The notes: generated by a model from the sequence alone, not told the origin. Shown: positions 1 through 8,851, counted from the stretch's first letter. The stretch: 21,419 bases of DNA from JANQIV01 sp050117315 (GCA_050117315.1 JASFMY010000123.1:1-21419), one strand, 5' to 3'. Numbers and translations: made by a program.

Positions 1-4
1 TTTC

Positions 5-125
5 CTCTTATTAAGTGCACATGTTTTTTCTTCAATTTATTAATTACTTTGCACTTTTTCAGGGTTTTATTCACCTATCTTATTATTTTTTAAGCTCTTA
101 TTTGCTTTTCAGCAAGCCCTAATTA
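5..125. repeat. Left copy of 121-bp terminal inverted repeat (probable IS end)
   Basis: Bases 5-125 are identical to the reverse complement of 21299-21419 over 121 bases, with no mismatch seen by eye. The inner edge reads AGCAAGCCCTAATTA, so each copy has a GGGCTTGCTGAAAAG-type tip facing the window interior, as IS ends do. No transposase reading frame lies inside the repeat. I infer the terminal part of an insertion sequence that continues outside the window; the family cannot be fixed from this piece (IS1182-like is a guess from the tip). Confidence 0.7.
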
Positions 126-150
126 CATTGATATATCAGGATTTCAAAAA

Positions 151-510
151 ATGAAAAACTTGAAACTTCATTCATCTGGATTTTGGAAAGGATCATTTAA
201 TAGACTTTATGGATCATTTGGGCAGAAAGTTGTTATCAAAGTGCAAAACCTTAATGAATTAGGAACTACAATTGGAATTTCACCTGTTGGTAGAATTCTC
301 TCAAAACAAGGACAAGAAATTATTTTAGCTCCTAAACATTTACCTGGTGATGAGTATTTGTTTGAATTTTCAATGTTTGGTGAGGTTCCGATGACATGGG
401 AGTTTGACATTACTTCTAACTCAGATGTTATGGTAGTCGGATATGAGATATACTCTGATTGGATTCCAGAAGAAACACTAAAAGAAGAAACTAATCCTTG
501 TGAAAAATAA
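151..510 (+). CDS. Hypothetical protein, possibly truncated at its 5' end by the IS
   Basis: This 119-residue protein matches no family I recognise. It has no signal peptide or membrane segment; alternating hydrophobic and charged stretches suggest a beta-rich soluble fold (for example KVVIKVQNLNEL near residues 27-38). The ATG at 151 has no clear Shine-Dalgarno sequence. The frame stays open upstream through the IS edge back to about base 94, and residues read from 124 onward (YIDISGFQK) look like coding sequence, so the gene may have lost its true N-terminus to the insertion. It ends 13 bases before the lipoprotein gene and is probably co-transcribed with it. Confidence 0.55.
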   Translation: MKNLKLHSSGFWKGSFNRLYGSFGQKVVIKVQNLNELGTTIGISPVGRILSKQGQEIILAPKHLPGDEYLFEFSMFGEVPMTWEFDITSNSDVMVVGYEIYSDWIPEETLKEETNPCEK

Positions 511-523
511 TAATGGAGTACAA

Positions 524-871
524 ATGAGAAAATTGGTTTGTAATCTTTTAATCTTTTTTATAATAATATTATGTTCATGTTCAAATGAAATTAAATATGA
601 AGTTTTACCTGAAATGGTTGATGAGGTTGAAATTATATCTTCTGAAGAAAGTATATATTCTTTAGTTATTTTATTAAAAGAAGAATCAAAAAAAGAGTTT
701 GAAGAAATTACTAGAAATAATGTTGGTGAAAAAATGTCTATCATTTTATTTGATGAAGAGGTGCTTAATTCAAAAATAAATGCTCCCATAACTTCTGGAA
801 CAATAAAGATAGGGAATTGGAATGACAAAGCTATTGCAGAAAAATATTTGTATAGAATTCTAAAAGAATAA
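524..871 (+). CDS. Lipoprotein with a SecD P1-head-like domain
   Basis: The 115-residue product starts with a type II signal peptide: MRK, a hydrophobic run LLIFFIIILC and lipobox LCSC, with Cys19 the predicted lipidated residue. The start at 524 is preferred over an in-frame ATG at 500 because GGAG lies 6 bases upstream and the signal peptide then begins correctly. Residues from about 50 to the end (SKKEFEEITRNNVGEKMSII, then APITSGTIKIGNW and an EKY helix) closely follow the pattern of the periplasmic P1 head subdomain of SecD, where GxxxFxxxTxxNxGxxxxIxLDG is followed by a SAPxIxxPITxG strand. No SecD membrane part is present. In SecDF the head binds exported chains; here the role is unknown. 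A strong terminator follows 57 bases after the stop. Confidence 0.75.
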   Translation: MRKLVCNLLIFFIIILCSCSNEIKYEVLPEMVDEVEIISSEESIYSLVILLKEESKKEFEEITRNNVGEKMSIILFDEEVLNSKINAPITSGTIKIGNWNDKAIAEKYLYRILKE

Positions 872-928
872 AATTATTCTATTAATTTTTTTTATTTAAT
901 CATTTTCCCAAAAATTTGTTAGGGCATT

Positions 929-959
929 GCAGTCAAGAATTATTCTTGACTGCTTTTTT
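929..959 (+). terminator. Rho-independent terminator after the lipoprotein gene
   Basis: GCAGTCAAGA (929-938) pairs perfectly with TCTTGACTGC (944-953) around a 5-base loop and is followed by six T residues (954-959). It ends the two-gene unit 151-871. Confidence 0.88.
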
Positions 960-1478
960 AATTATGATAATGACGGACTGTTAACAAATGCCGGGGCATT
1001 AGCAATGGTTTACAATTCGTTGAATGGTCTATTGACTGGAACGATGATGGACTTTGTAACAGATTCATACAACAATTTTGGAGAGGTAAGCAATTACAAC
1101 GCTAAGTTTGGTAGCACTGATTTATTTAATTCTGTTTATTTACGTGATTCGCTTGCCTGCCCGCCGTCTTTGGGGAGGGGAAGAATTACTACCAAAACAG
1201 AAACAGTGTTAGGGGATACAAATAAATTTGATCATAAGTATAATAGAATTGGCTACCTTGTAGAAGTAGAAAGAAATGATACACTCATTTCCAAGTATGA
1301 ATACGATGCAAACGGCAATAGAACTAAGCAAATTTCACTAAATCAACAAATAACACTCTACGATACTGTAACTGCAGATTACGATGACCAGGATAGGTTG
1401 TTGAGATATGGAAACAAGAAACTTGCAACTTGTAAACCTGCCAACCCGCCAAACAGAGCGCGCAAGCCGATAACATAA
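957..1478 (+). pseudogene. RHS/YD-repeat protein fragment
   Basis: The reading frame contains YD-repeat text (YDNDGLLTNAG, RITTKTET, YEYDANGNRTK, DYDDQDRLLRYG) typical of RHS-family surface or toxin-delivery proteins, which normally run to well over a thousand residues. Only about 170 residues remain. The only upstream ATG-like start falls inside the terminator stem at 929-953, so there is no credible start, and the similarity begins right at the terminator T-run. The last 17 residues (ATCKPANPPNRARKPIT) do not fit the repeat. A 24-base GC-rich segment at about 1153-1176 interrupts the motif that should read DSLGRITTKTET. I call it a decayed remnant, not a working gene. Confidence 0.72.
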
Positions 1479-1497
1479 TTCAATAATCTAAATTGAA

Positions 1498-2646
1498 TCA
1501 AAAATATTCTACATCAACCACTTTCTGCTCATCTTTGAATTTCTGAATAAGGAGCGGGATTATTTTTTCTCTTGTTAGTGTTCCTGTCTGTTTAAAACTG
1601 ATATCTTCCCCGGCGGGATTTTTTGATGTCCCGATTAACAAGTTAATTCTATCACTCACTTTTAACAAATGATATAACTCCGTGACCGGTGAATATTTTT
1701 CAAAAATGGTATCGTTTTCATTCCAGATATTGTAAAGCTGGTTTAACGTGACGGCGCCTTCCGTCACAAGGTCTATTCCTTCAATTTCATAATCCGGCGG
1801 GGCAATTGTACTTTTGAATTTAGGATTTATTTCAAGTTCCTGTTCCAATTCCCGCGCAACAATCTTTGCAGTGGATGCACCGCATATAATTTTAAGCCCG
1901 TCCTTCTCCAAAAACTTTTGAACAAATTCTTTATCCTTATTTTCATCGGCGGGTGGTCCTGTTAAAATATTCACAGTAGTTGCTTTCCGGCAGAATGAAA
2001 GTGCAGCGCTGCAGTCATCACCTATCTTTTTGCCCCAGTTTATTTCAGCTTGTTTAAGTACCATTCCCGGTATATCTCTCCAATAAAAACCTTGCTGCAA
2101 TTTTTCGGTGACAAACTTAGCGGCAGCTTCCGTACCCCAGCCGTATGGAAAACCGTTGCCTAAGCCGGATTGAATTATTCCGTCGCTGAAAACAAGCAAA
2201 CCTTCATTTTTATTTAGTGTAAAATCGGTTTCACTTACAATGCCGTCATAATAGGAGTGATTAATTAATTTCAGCGGCGCTGCATAACGATTCGATAAAA
2301 ATAACGGGGGCGGCATTTCATAAGAAAGCACAGTTCCCACACCGTCGGATAAAATTCTTACTACCGTAAATACGGCATAGGGTAAATCGTTTTTGCGTGC
2401 TTCTTCCATTGTTTTAATTAGGAACGAAAATGCTTTCCTCAGTGAAAAACCGGATGAGATTAATTCTCTCAGTCTTGCTACGCACATGTTTGCAGCAATA
2501 TTGGCTTTAATACCCGAACCCAAACCGTCGCATAAAATCAGCAAAGTGGATGACTTATTTTTATCGAAATAAATAACGTCTCCGCATGGGGAGCCCGGTT
2601 TCTTCGAAATCTGTTCACCAATTATTTCTGTGTGTAAATATCCCAT
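1498..2646 (-). CDS. SpoIIE/PP2C-type phosphatase linked to the hydrogenase operon
   Basis: The 382-residue protein has a PP2C/SpoIIE-like serine/threonine phosphatase domain at about 10-220. Metal-binding motifs are LCDGLGSG (Asp40, Gly41), VFSDGI (Asp155, Gly156) and GDDCS (Asp210, Asp211). Residues 225-382 form a further conserved-looking domain (IICGASTAKIVARELEQELE, then EIEGIDLVTEGAVTLNQL) that I know only from hydrogenase-linked SpoIIE proteins and whose function is not established. Its start overlaps the sensory hydrogenase gene by 25 bases, which implies translational coupling. It is the last gene of the operon. I infer the output module of a redox or H2 signalling pair; a protein partner such as an anti-sigma antagonist is not encoded nearby. 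No membrane segment is seen. Confidence 0.85.
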   Translation of the reverse strand: MGYLHTEIIGEQISKKPGSPCGDVIYFDKNKSSTLLILCDGLGSGIKANIAANMCVARLRELISSGFSLRKAFSFLIKTMEEARKNDLPYAVFTVVRILSDGVGTVLSYEMPPPLFLSNRYAAPLKLINHSYYDGIVSETDFTLNKNEGLLVFSDGIIQSGLGNGFPYGWGTEAAAKFVTEKLQQGFYWRDIPGMVLKQAEINWGKKIGDDCSAALSFCRKATTVNILTGPPADENKDKEFVQKFLEKDGLKIICGASTAKIVARELEQELEINPKFKSTIAPPDYEIEGIDLVTEGAVTLNQLYNIWNENDTIFEKYSPVTELYHLLKVSDRINLLIGTSKNPAGEDISFKQTGTLTREKIIPLLIQKFKDEQKVVDVEYF

Positions 2647-4403
2647 AACCAGTTGTTACCTTTACCGCCTTTTTTAATTCTTTCATCACGGGTTATCTGG
2701 AGTAAGTTTTCAACAAGCTCTTCGCCTTTTGCAGTGCTTTCACCTAGAAGTTTTGCAAGCTGCTGCGCCATATTGATCTGGTGATCCATCAGTTCCTGCG
2801 CTTTTATTATTGTCTTTTCTTTCAGCTCATCAAGCTTTTCAACGTCGGCTATATTTTTAGTGATATTTACAAAAATACCAACGTACTGGTTTACTTCATT
2901 CAGTTTATAAAGAATCTGGTGACATGTTAACTTATAATTTTCGTGGCGGACTGTTGATTCAATTTTATTTTTATCCCCTTCTTTAAGATTAACAAAGGGT
3001 TCGGGATCCGTCAGATATGAAATGCGTTTACCGAGAATTGCGTTGCTGCACATAAATAATTTTCTGAATGCAGGATTCATATGTATTATGTTTAACTCTT
3101 TGTCGAGAATAACAACTCCGTTGGGAGTAGTCTCAATAATTTTATCGCTCCGCTGTTCGCTTAGTTTTCTCATATACGGAATGCACATTTCGGTTTCAGC
3201 CATCCCCTGCAAAACTGCAATTGCATTTTCCCTGCACGAACCGTAACCGCAAGCACCACAGTTTAATTCATCTTCTTTGTTGCTTTTACCGGTTAACTCC
3301 AATACTTGACGAATAGATTCTTCGGTAAATTTAGTTTTGCGTAAATACAGATTATGGTTATAGCGGGTAGTATAATCAGTCTTAATTACTTTATCTTCAA
3401 ACTCGATATTCTCTATTGACCGGTGGTACTTTTGCAGCCTGTTTTTGCGTTCGAAAATATTTGAATCGCCCGGTATTCCGGGACCATTTATGCATCCGCT
3501 TTTACATATTAACGGTTCAATAAAATTTTTAGATTTATCCGTTGGGAAAAATGAAATAATATCTTTGATTTCATCATATCCGCTGACAAAAAAATTATTG
3601 GTATCCGTAAGGTCTGTACTTAAAGCTGCGGTTTTGGCAAGTCCCCCTTCAATTGGGAAAAGCCTTGCATAGCCGGATACGAAATCATCAAACTCACTAT
3701 CCTCAAGATTGCGAAAGTCTATTTCTTCTTCTTTGATCCATTCGAATAATTCTGTAAATGTAAGTACAAAATCTACGGCTCCCAAGTTAGAGGGCCTTTC
3801 CGCTTCTTCCTTTTTAGCAAGACAAGGTCCTATAAAAACAACTTTTACATCCTTGCCTAGTTTGGTTTTAAGTCTTCGTCCGTGCGCAATCATAGGTGAA
3901 ACCACGGGGATTAAAGAATCAATTTTTTCAGGGTAATATTTTTCAACCATATTAACGAACGAAGGGCAGGCTGAGGTATAACACTCACTGCTTCCGTTGC
4001 ACCCGATATATTTAACGGATTCTTTCGCAACAAAATATGCCGCTTCGGCTGTCTCGGCTACATAAGCAAAGCCAAGTTTACGAAGTAGGGACGGGACTCT
4101 TTTAATCTGCCAATCTTCAAACAAAGACGGAAATGAGGGAGCAATTGAAACAGCGACATAATAATCATCATTTAATAATCGTTTCACTTTTTCGAGATCA
4201 TTCCGAAATGATTTTGCTCCCTGTGGGCATTCCCGCAGACAGGTACCGCATAGTATACATTTGTCCCGATCTACCGATGCCTGTCCTTCTACCAGCCGTA
4301 TCGCATTTACGGGGCAGGCTCTTACGCATCTGTAACAATCTCTGCAGCTAGCTTCATTAGTATATATAATAGGAGTCTTTATTTCATTAGTCGTATTTTT
4401 CAT
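2622..4403 (-). CDS. Sensory [FeFe]-hydrogenase-like protein with PAS domain (HydS type)
   Basis: Order of parts in 593 residues: two [4Fe-4S] ferredoxin sites (Cys20/23/26/30 and Cys49/52/55/59), an iron-hydrogenase H-cluster domain (about 80-370), a further FeS motif NCGACGYGSC (Cys382/385/390, with Cys407), a PAS domain (about 420-520) and a C-terminal helical, probably coiled-coil region. The four H-cluster ligands are kept: Cys146 in TSACP, Cys194 in GPCLAKKEEAE, Cys300 and Cys304 in CKSGC. The first Cys of TSCCP, which relays protons in catalytic enzymes, is Ala145. The same change is described for Thermotoga maritima HydS, a putative sensory hydrogenase. With the PAS domain and the overlapping phosphatase gene this points to sensing, not bulk H2 turnover. 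It lies 26 bases after hydA. Confidence 0.88.
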   Translation of the reverse strand: MKNTTNEIKTPIIYTNEASCRDCYRCVRACPVNAIRLVEGQASVDRDKCILCGTCLRECPQGAKSFRNDLEKVKRLLNDDYYVAVSIAPSFPSLFEDWQIKRVPSLLRKLGFAYVAETAEAAYFVAKESVKYIGCNGSSECYTSACPSFVNMVEKYYPEKIDSLIPVVSPMIAHGRRLKTKLGKDVKVVFIGPCLAKKEEAERPSNLGAVDFVLTFTELFEWIKEEEIDFRNLEDSEFDDFVSGYARLFPIEGGLAKTAALSTDLTDTNNFFVSGYDEIKDIISFFPTDKSKNFIEPLICKSGCINGPGIPGDSNIFERKNRLQKYHRSIENIEFEDKVIKTDYTTRYNHNLYLRKTKFTEESIRQVLELTGKSNKEDELNCGACGYGSCRENAIAVLQGMAETEMCIPYMRKLSEQRSDKIIETTPNGVVILDKELNIIHMNPAFRKLFMCSNAILGKRISYLTDPEPFVNLKEGDKNKIESTVRHENYKLTCHQILYKLNEVNQYVGIFVNITKNIADVEKLDELKEKTIIKAQELMDHQINMAQQLAKLLGESTAKGEELVENLLQITRDERIKKGGKGNNWLWDIYTQK

Positions 4404-4429
4404 TTTATTTCCGGTTAACGGAATTAATC

Positions 4430-6445
4430 CTAAGCCGGCTGAAGTTTGTTATCGAGAAACTTATTCATTACTGAAACCGCTTTTTGAAGATCGCACTCTT
4501 TTATGTGAATTCCGTTTATTGTAACATTCGGACCTTCACTGCAGTTTTCCATACAAAAGGTGGCACTCACATCAACGAACGGCTGAAGTTCTTTTTCTTC
4601 AACATAAGCTATTAACTTACTTAACAGACTTTGAGATTTCTTCAAATAACAATTTGTACCGATGCAAACCTTAATTTCCAGCTTTTGAGAATCGCCTCCG
4701 TTCATAAAGCTTAATTCCGATTCAAAGATTCGTTTTTTATTTTTGTATGTAGTATGGAGCAAATTGTGTGCCTTTTCACTTCCTTCTTCCAGTAATAGAT
4801 TTTTGTACAACTGCTGCACATAAGGATTTTCCTGTGATTTATGTAATTGAAGCATTTTATCGGCTTCGAATAAACCTTTGGTTCTTAACATTTTTGTTTC
4901 TTCATCAAAAATATACGGCTGTCCTGCTCCGCCTATACATCCGCCGGGACATGCCATAACTTCAATAAGATCATAATCGGCTTTACCTGTTTTAATTTTT
5001 TCCAGTAATAGTTTTGCATTTTTTAATCCGCTTACAATTCCGAGTTTTAATTTTTTACCATCCAGGTTGACTTCAACTTCACGAACACCGTCATCGCCTC
5101 TGAGTTCTGTGAAATCGTGCTGTAATATTTTTTTACCGCTGATTTTTTCGGATGCATAACGGAGCACTGCCTCGCTTACACCGCCGCTGTTGCCGAATAT
5201 TACACCGGCGCCGGTTTTAAATCCCATCGGCAAATCGAGTGATTCAGGCGTAAGATTTTCAAATTTAATTCCTGCCTGTTTAATCATTGCGGCTAGTTCC
5301 TGCGTGGTAATTACATAATCTACGTCTTTAATATTTTCATTCGTAAACTCATCCCTTCCGGCTTCAACCTTTTTAGCCGTACACGGCATAATGGAAACTA
5401 CAACCAGATTTTCTTTCTTTACGTATAGTTGTTCGGGTAAAATTTCTTTTGCTATTGAACCGAACATTTGCTGCGGTGATTTACATGTGGATAAATTCGG
5501 GAGAAACTCCGGGTAATACTGTTCTGCAAATTTAACCCAGCCTGGACAGCAAGAAGTGAATAAAGGCAGATTTGTATTCTTTTCCTTTCTTTTCAGGAAC
5601 TCGGTAGTTTCTTCGAGTACTGTTAAATCAGCCGTGAAGGAAGTATCGAATACTTTATCAAAACCTATCATTTTAAGTGCCGCAACAATTTGCCCGATCA
5701 TTAATGTACCCGGTTTAATTCCAAATAACTCACCGATTGCAACTCTAACAGCCGGGGCTATTTGTGCAACCACTTTTTTATTTTTATCGTCTAGAACTTT
5801 CCATACATCATCGGTATTTTGTTTCGGGGTGATGGCTCCGGTCGGGCATACCCTTGCACACTGACCGCAATCCACACATTCAACTTTATTCAGATCTTTT
5901 CCAAAAGCAGGGAGAATAGCAACTTCGGAACCGCGGTATGCAAAATCGATAGCGCCGATATCCTGGATTTCATAACAAGCTCTTACGCAGTCGCCGCAAA
6001 GTATGCATTTATTAGGATCGCGCACTAATGCATCGGATGATATATCAATTGCTTTTAACTCACCTGTTTTTTTGAAACGAACTTCGTCCACTCCTAATTT
6101 ATTTGCAAGATCCTGCAGCTTGCAGTTTGCACTTTTAACGCAGGTAGTACAGCTTTTTTCGTGGTTGGCAAGAAGAAGTTCGAGTGATATTTTCCTTATT
6201 TCACGTACCTGGCTGGTGTGGGTTTTTATTTTCATACCCGCTTCAGGTTTGGTTGAGCAGGATGTTACAATTCCTCTTCCTTCTATATCAACTATGCACA
6301 GCCTGCATGCTCCGTATGTACTTAATTCGCTGTGATAACAGAACGTAGGAATTTCAATATTTGCTTTACGAATAACCTCAAGCAGGTTTCTTTCGTTATT
6401 GAATTCGACTTCGCGACCGTTTATAAATAGGGTATTGGATTTCAT
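4430..6445 (-). CDS. hydA: Catalytic subunit of electron-bifurcating [FeFe] hydrogenase
   Basis: The 671-residue cytoplasmic subunit reduces protons or oxidises H2 at the H-cluster. N-terminal [2Fe-2S] ligands are Cys36/47/50/63, the His-Cys3 [4Fe-4S] cluster uses His95 and Cys99/102/108, and two ferredoxin-like clusters use Cys147/150/153/157 and Cys190/193/196/200. H-cluster motifs are complete: TSCCPGW (Cys299 proton relay, Cys300), MPCTAKKVEAGR (Cys355) and MACPGGCIGGAG (Cys499, Cys503); this numbering coincides with Clostridium pasteurianum CpI. A C-terminal thioredoxin-like [2Fe-2S] domain (Cys594/599/631/635) is the extension typical of HydA in HydABC complexes. The start is supported by GGGAGG overlapping the last hydB codons, with only 2 bases between the genes. 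With HydB and HydC it should use NADH and ferredoxin together. Confidence 0.96.
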   Translation of the reverse strand: MKSNTLFINGREVEFNNERNLLEVIRKANIEIPTFCYHSELSTYGACRLCIVDIEGRGIVTSCSTKPEAGMKIKTHTSQVREIRKISLELLLANHEKSCTTCVKSANCKLQDLANKLGVDEVRFKKTGELKAIDISSDALVRDPNKCILCGDCVRACYEIQDIGAIDFAYRGSEVAILPAFGKDLNKVECVDCGQCARVCPTGAITPKQNTDDVWKVLDDKNKKVVAQIAPAVRVAIGELFGIKPGTLMIGQIVAALKMIGFDKVFDTSFTADLTVLEETTEFLKRKEKNTNLPLFTSCCPGWVKFAEQYYPEFLPNLSTCKSPQQMFGSIAKEILPEQLYVKKENLVVVSIMPCTAKKVEAGRDEFTNENIKDVDYVITTQELAAMIKQAGIKFENLTPESLDLPMGFKTGAGVIFGNSGGVSEAVLRYASEKISGKKILQHDFTELRGDDGVREVEVNLDGKKLKLGIVSGLKNAKLLLEKIKTGKADYDLIEVMACPGGCIGGAGQPYIFDEETKMLRTKGLFEADKMLQLHKSQENPYVQQLYKNLLLEEGSEKAHNLLHTTYKNKKRIFESELSFMNGGDSQKLEIKVCIGTNCYLKKSQSLLSKLIAYVEEKELQPFVDVSATFCMENCSEGPNVTINGIHIKECDLQKAVSVMNKFLDNKLQPA

Positions 6446-6447
6446 AG

Positions 6448-8349
6448 TTAACCTCCCACAATAGCATTTAATCTGCAGGCTTCAATACATGCGCCGCATT
6501 TAATACAAAGTTCTTCGTTGATATGATAAGGTTCTTTTTTTACACCGGTAATTGCATTAACCGGACATTTTTTTGCACAAAGTCCGCATCCTTTACATAA
6601 CTCCTCAACTATCTGCGGCGTCATTAATGCTTTACATTTTTTTGTTGGGCACCTATGCTGTACAACGTGCATATTGTATTCTTCTCTAAAGTGTTTTAGA
6701 GTTGATAAAACCGGGTTGGGGGCAGATTTTCCCAAACCGCAGAGGGATGCAGTTTTAACGGCGGAGGATAAATTTTCGAGAAGATCGATTGTACCCGGCG
6801 TACCTCTTCCTTCAATTATATCGTCAAGCAGTGCTAAGATTTGTTTTGTACCTTCCCTGCATAAAACACATTTACCGCACGATTCGTTTTGAGTAAACTG
6901 CATAAAGAACCGGGCAATTTTTACCATGCAGGTTTCTTTGTTCATAACAACAAGTCCGCCGGAACCGATCATTGCACCGATACCGGTTAATGAATCAAAG
7001 TCAAGCGGGAGGTCTAAATGTTCTTCAGTTAGACATGCGCCGCTCGGTCCGCCTATTTGTACTGCTTTAAAAGCTTCAGGATCAACTTTGCCTTCGCTGT
7101 TTGTTACACCGCCTCCGATGTTGAAAATAATTTCTCTTAGTGTTGTACCGAAAGGGACTTCGATCAACCCTGTATTAACAACGTGCCCGGTTAAAGCAAA
7201 AGTTTTTGTCCCGGGTGATCCTTTTGTCCCGAGGTTTCTATACTCTTTTGCTCCTATTCTAATTATTAAAGGAACAGTCCCGAGTGTTTCAACATTATTA
7301 ATTATTGTAGGTTTGCCCCACAAACCGGCTTGGGCAGGGAAGGGAGGTTTAGGGTTCGGCATTCCGCGTGAGCCTTCAATTGATGCCATCAATGCTGTTT
7401 CTTCTCCGCATACAAAAGCCCCGGCTCCTTCCATTACATTAATTTTGAAATTGGATCCTGAGTCGAAAATATTTTCTCCGAGTATCCCGAGTTCTTCGGC
7501 TTTTTGAACTGCTTTTCTAATACGTTTAACTGCAAGCGGGTATTCTGCACGGACATATATAAAGCCTTCATCCGCACCTATAGCTTTCCCGGCTATTATC
7601 ATTCCTTCAATAACAGAATGAGGGTTCCCTTCCATAATGCTTCTATCCATGAATGCGCCGGGATCGCCTTCATCGCCATTGCAGATAATATACTTTTTAC
7701 CTTCCGGTTGAACTTTGGCAAGCTCCCATTTTCTGCCCGTTCCAAAGCCTCCTCCGCCTCTTCCTCTTAACCCGGCAAAGGTTATTTCTTCGCAAATATC
7801 GGTTGTACTCATTTGAAGTAAGGCTTTTTTAGATGCTTCATATCCGCCGATAGATATGTATTCATTAATATCTCCGGGATTAACCTTACCGCAATTTTTT
7901 AATACAAACCGGTGCTGGCGAGAGTAGAAAGGAATGTCTTTTTCACCTTTGTAGTGTTTACCGTCGGAAGAGTTTGTATATAACAGCTCATCAATTATTT
8001 CATTTTTACATAAAGTTTTGCGAACTATATTTTTTACATCTTCCGGTTTAACGCGGACATACATAATTCCATCGGGTTCAATAGTTACAAGGGGGCCCAT
8101 CTGGCAGAAACCCTGGCAGCCGCTTTCGCTTACTAAAATTTTATCTTTAGACTCTTTCTGAAATTTGAGTTCTATTATATATTCGAGTGAATTTAACTGT
8201 AACTCTTTTTTGAATTCTTCGTAAACTTTTTTGGAACCATTGGCAACACAGCCTGTTCCGGCACATATAATAATTTTTCTTTTAATTACTTTTATGTTTT
8301 CTAGATAATCATTTCTAATTTTGTTTAAATCAGGATTAAGCGGCTGCAT
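6448..8349 (-). CDS. hydB: NADH-binding flavoprotein subunit of [FeFe] hydrogenase (NuoF-like)
   Basis: The 633-residue NuoF-like subunit carries FMN and the NAD(H) site. Parts in order: an N-terminal thioredoxin-like [2Fe-2S] domain (Cys29/34/78/82), the glycine-rich NADH/FMN region GLRGRGGGGFGTGRKWE (193-209), the NuoF [4Fe-4S] cluster (Cys491/494/497 in SCGKCVLCREG plus Cys537), a possible zinc site (HRCPTKKC, His565, Cys567, Cys572) and two ferredoxin clusters (Cys585/588/591/595, Cys615/618/621/625). The extra N- and C-terminal cluster domains separate HydB from plain complex I NuoF. The start lies 14 bases inside the end of hydC, with GGAGAG upstream, so the two are translationally coupled. 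Confidence 0.95.
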   Translation of the reverse strand: MQPLNPDLNKIRNDYLENIKVIKRKIIICAGTGCVANGSKKVYEEFKKELQLNSLEYIIELKFQKESKDKILVSESGCQGFCQMGPLVTIEPDGIMYVRVKPEDVKNIVRKTLCKNEIIDELLYTNSSDGKHYKGEKDIPFYSRQHRFVLKNCGKVNPGDINEYISIGGYEASKKALLQMSTTDICEEITFAGLRGRGGGGFGTGRKWELAKVQPEGKKYIICNGDEGDPGAFMDRSIMEGNPHSVIEGMIIAGKAIGADEGFIYVRAEYPLAVKRIRKAVQKAEELGILGENIFDSGSNFKINVMEGAGAFVCGEETALMASIEGSRGMPNPKPPFPAQAGLWGKPTIINNVETLGTVPLIIRIGAKEYRNLGTKGSPGTKTFALTGHVVNTGLIEVPFGTTLREIIFNIGGGVTNSEGKVDPEAFKAVQIGGPSGACLTEEHLDLPLDFDSLTGIGAMIGSGGLVVMNKETCMVKIARFFMQFTQNESCGKCVLCREGTKQILALLDDIIEGRGTPGTIDLLENLSSAVKTASLCGLGKSAPNPVLSTLKHFREEYNMHVVQHRCPTKKCKALMTPQIVEELCKGCGLCAKKCPVNAITGVKKEPYHINEELCIKCGACIEACRLNAIVGG

Positions 8350-8851
8350 TTTGTTTCTCTCCTTTTATTATATCGTCAATAACTTTTACAGCTTTTTCCG
8401 GAGTCATCATCGAATATACTTCTTCATTGATTACAACAACAGGAGCCAGTCCGCATGCACCTAGGCAGGAAACTGTTTCGAGTGTGAACATTAAATCTTC
8501 GGTAGTGTTTCTTTCTTTTGTAAGACCTAATTTTTTCATAAGCGCTTCGTAAATGGGAATACTATCTTTTACGTGGCAAGCTGTTCCGTCGCAAATTTTT
8601 ATTAAATATTTACCCTTGGGTTTTAGAGCAAAATGGGAATAGAATGTTGCAACTCCGAAGACTTTTGCCGGCGGTATATTTAATGATATGGCGACAAATG
8701 TTAAAATTTTTTCAGGCAGGTAACGGAATTCCTCCTGGACTGCCTGTAAAATGGGAATCAGCCTGTTTTTATCGCAATTATTCTTTTCAATGATTTGGCA
8801 AACCTTTTCAAATTTTCTTACTGCCAACGCGGTATCGTCATTTGTTTTCAT
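8336..8851 (-). CDS. hydC: NuoE-like [2Fe-2S] subunit of [FeFe] hydrogenase
   Basis: The 171-residue protein is a thioredoxin-like [2Fe-2S] ferredoxin of the NuoE family, with ligands Cys87 and Cys92 (CDGTACHVKD) and Cys129 and Cys133 (CLGACGLAP). The N-terminal helical part includes the family motif FGVATFYSHF (65-74). It would relay electrons beside the HydB flavin. GGAG lies 6 bases before the ATG. It is the first structural gene, 34 bases after rex, and overlaps hydB by 14 bases. Confidence 0.95.
   Translation of the reverse strand: MKTNDDTALAVRKFEKVCQIIEKNNCDKNRLIPILQAVQEEFRYLPEKILTFVAISLNIPPAKVFGVATFYSHFALKPKGKYLIKICDGTACHVKDSIPIYEALMKKLGLTKERNTTEDLMFTLETVSCLGACGLAPVVVINEEVYSMMTPEKAVKVIDDIIKGEKQNAAA

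Noticed and set aside
1478..1498. ATTCAAT/ATTGAAT inverted repeat at the end of the hydrogenase operon
   Set aside because: Only seven A/T-rich pairs with no U-run; too weak to call a terminator.
6926..7507. 193-codon plus-strand frame inside hydB
   Set aside because: Shadow of a well-supported hydB coding region; proline- and serine-rich nonsense translation.
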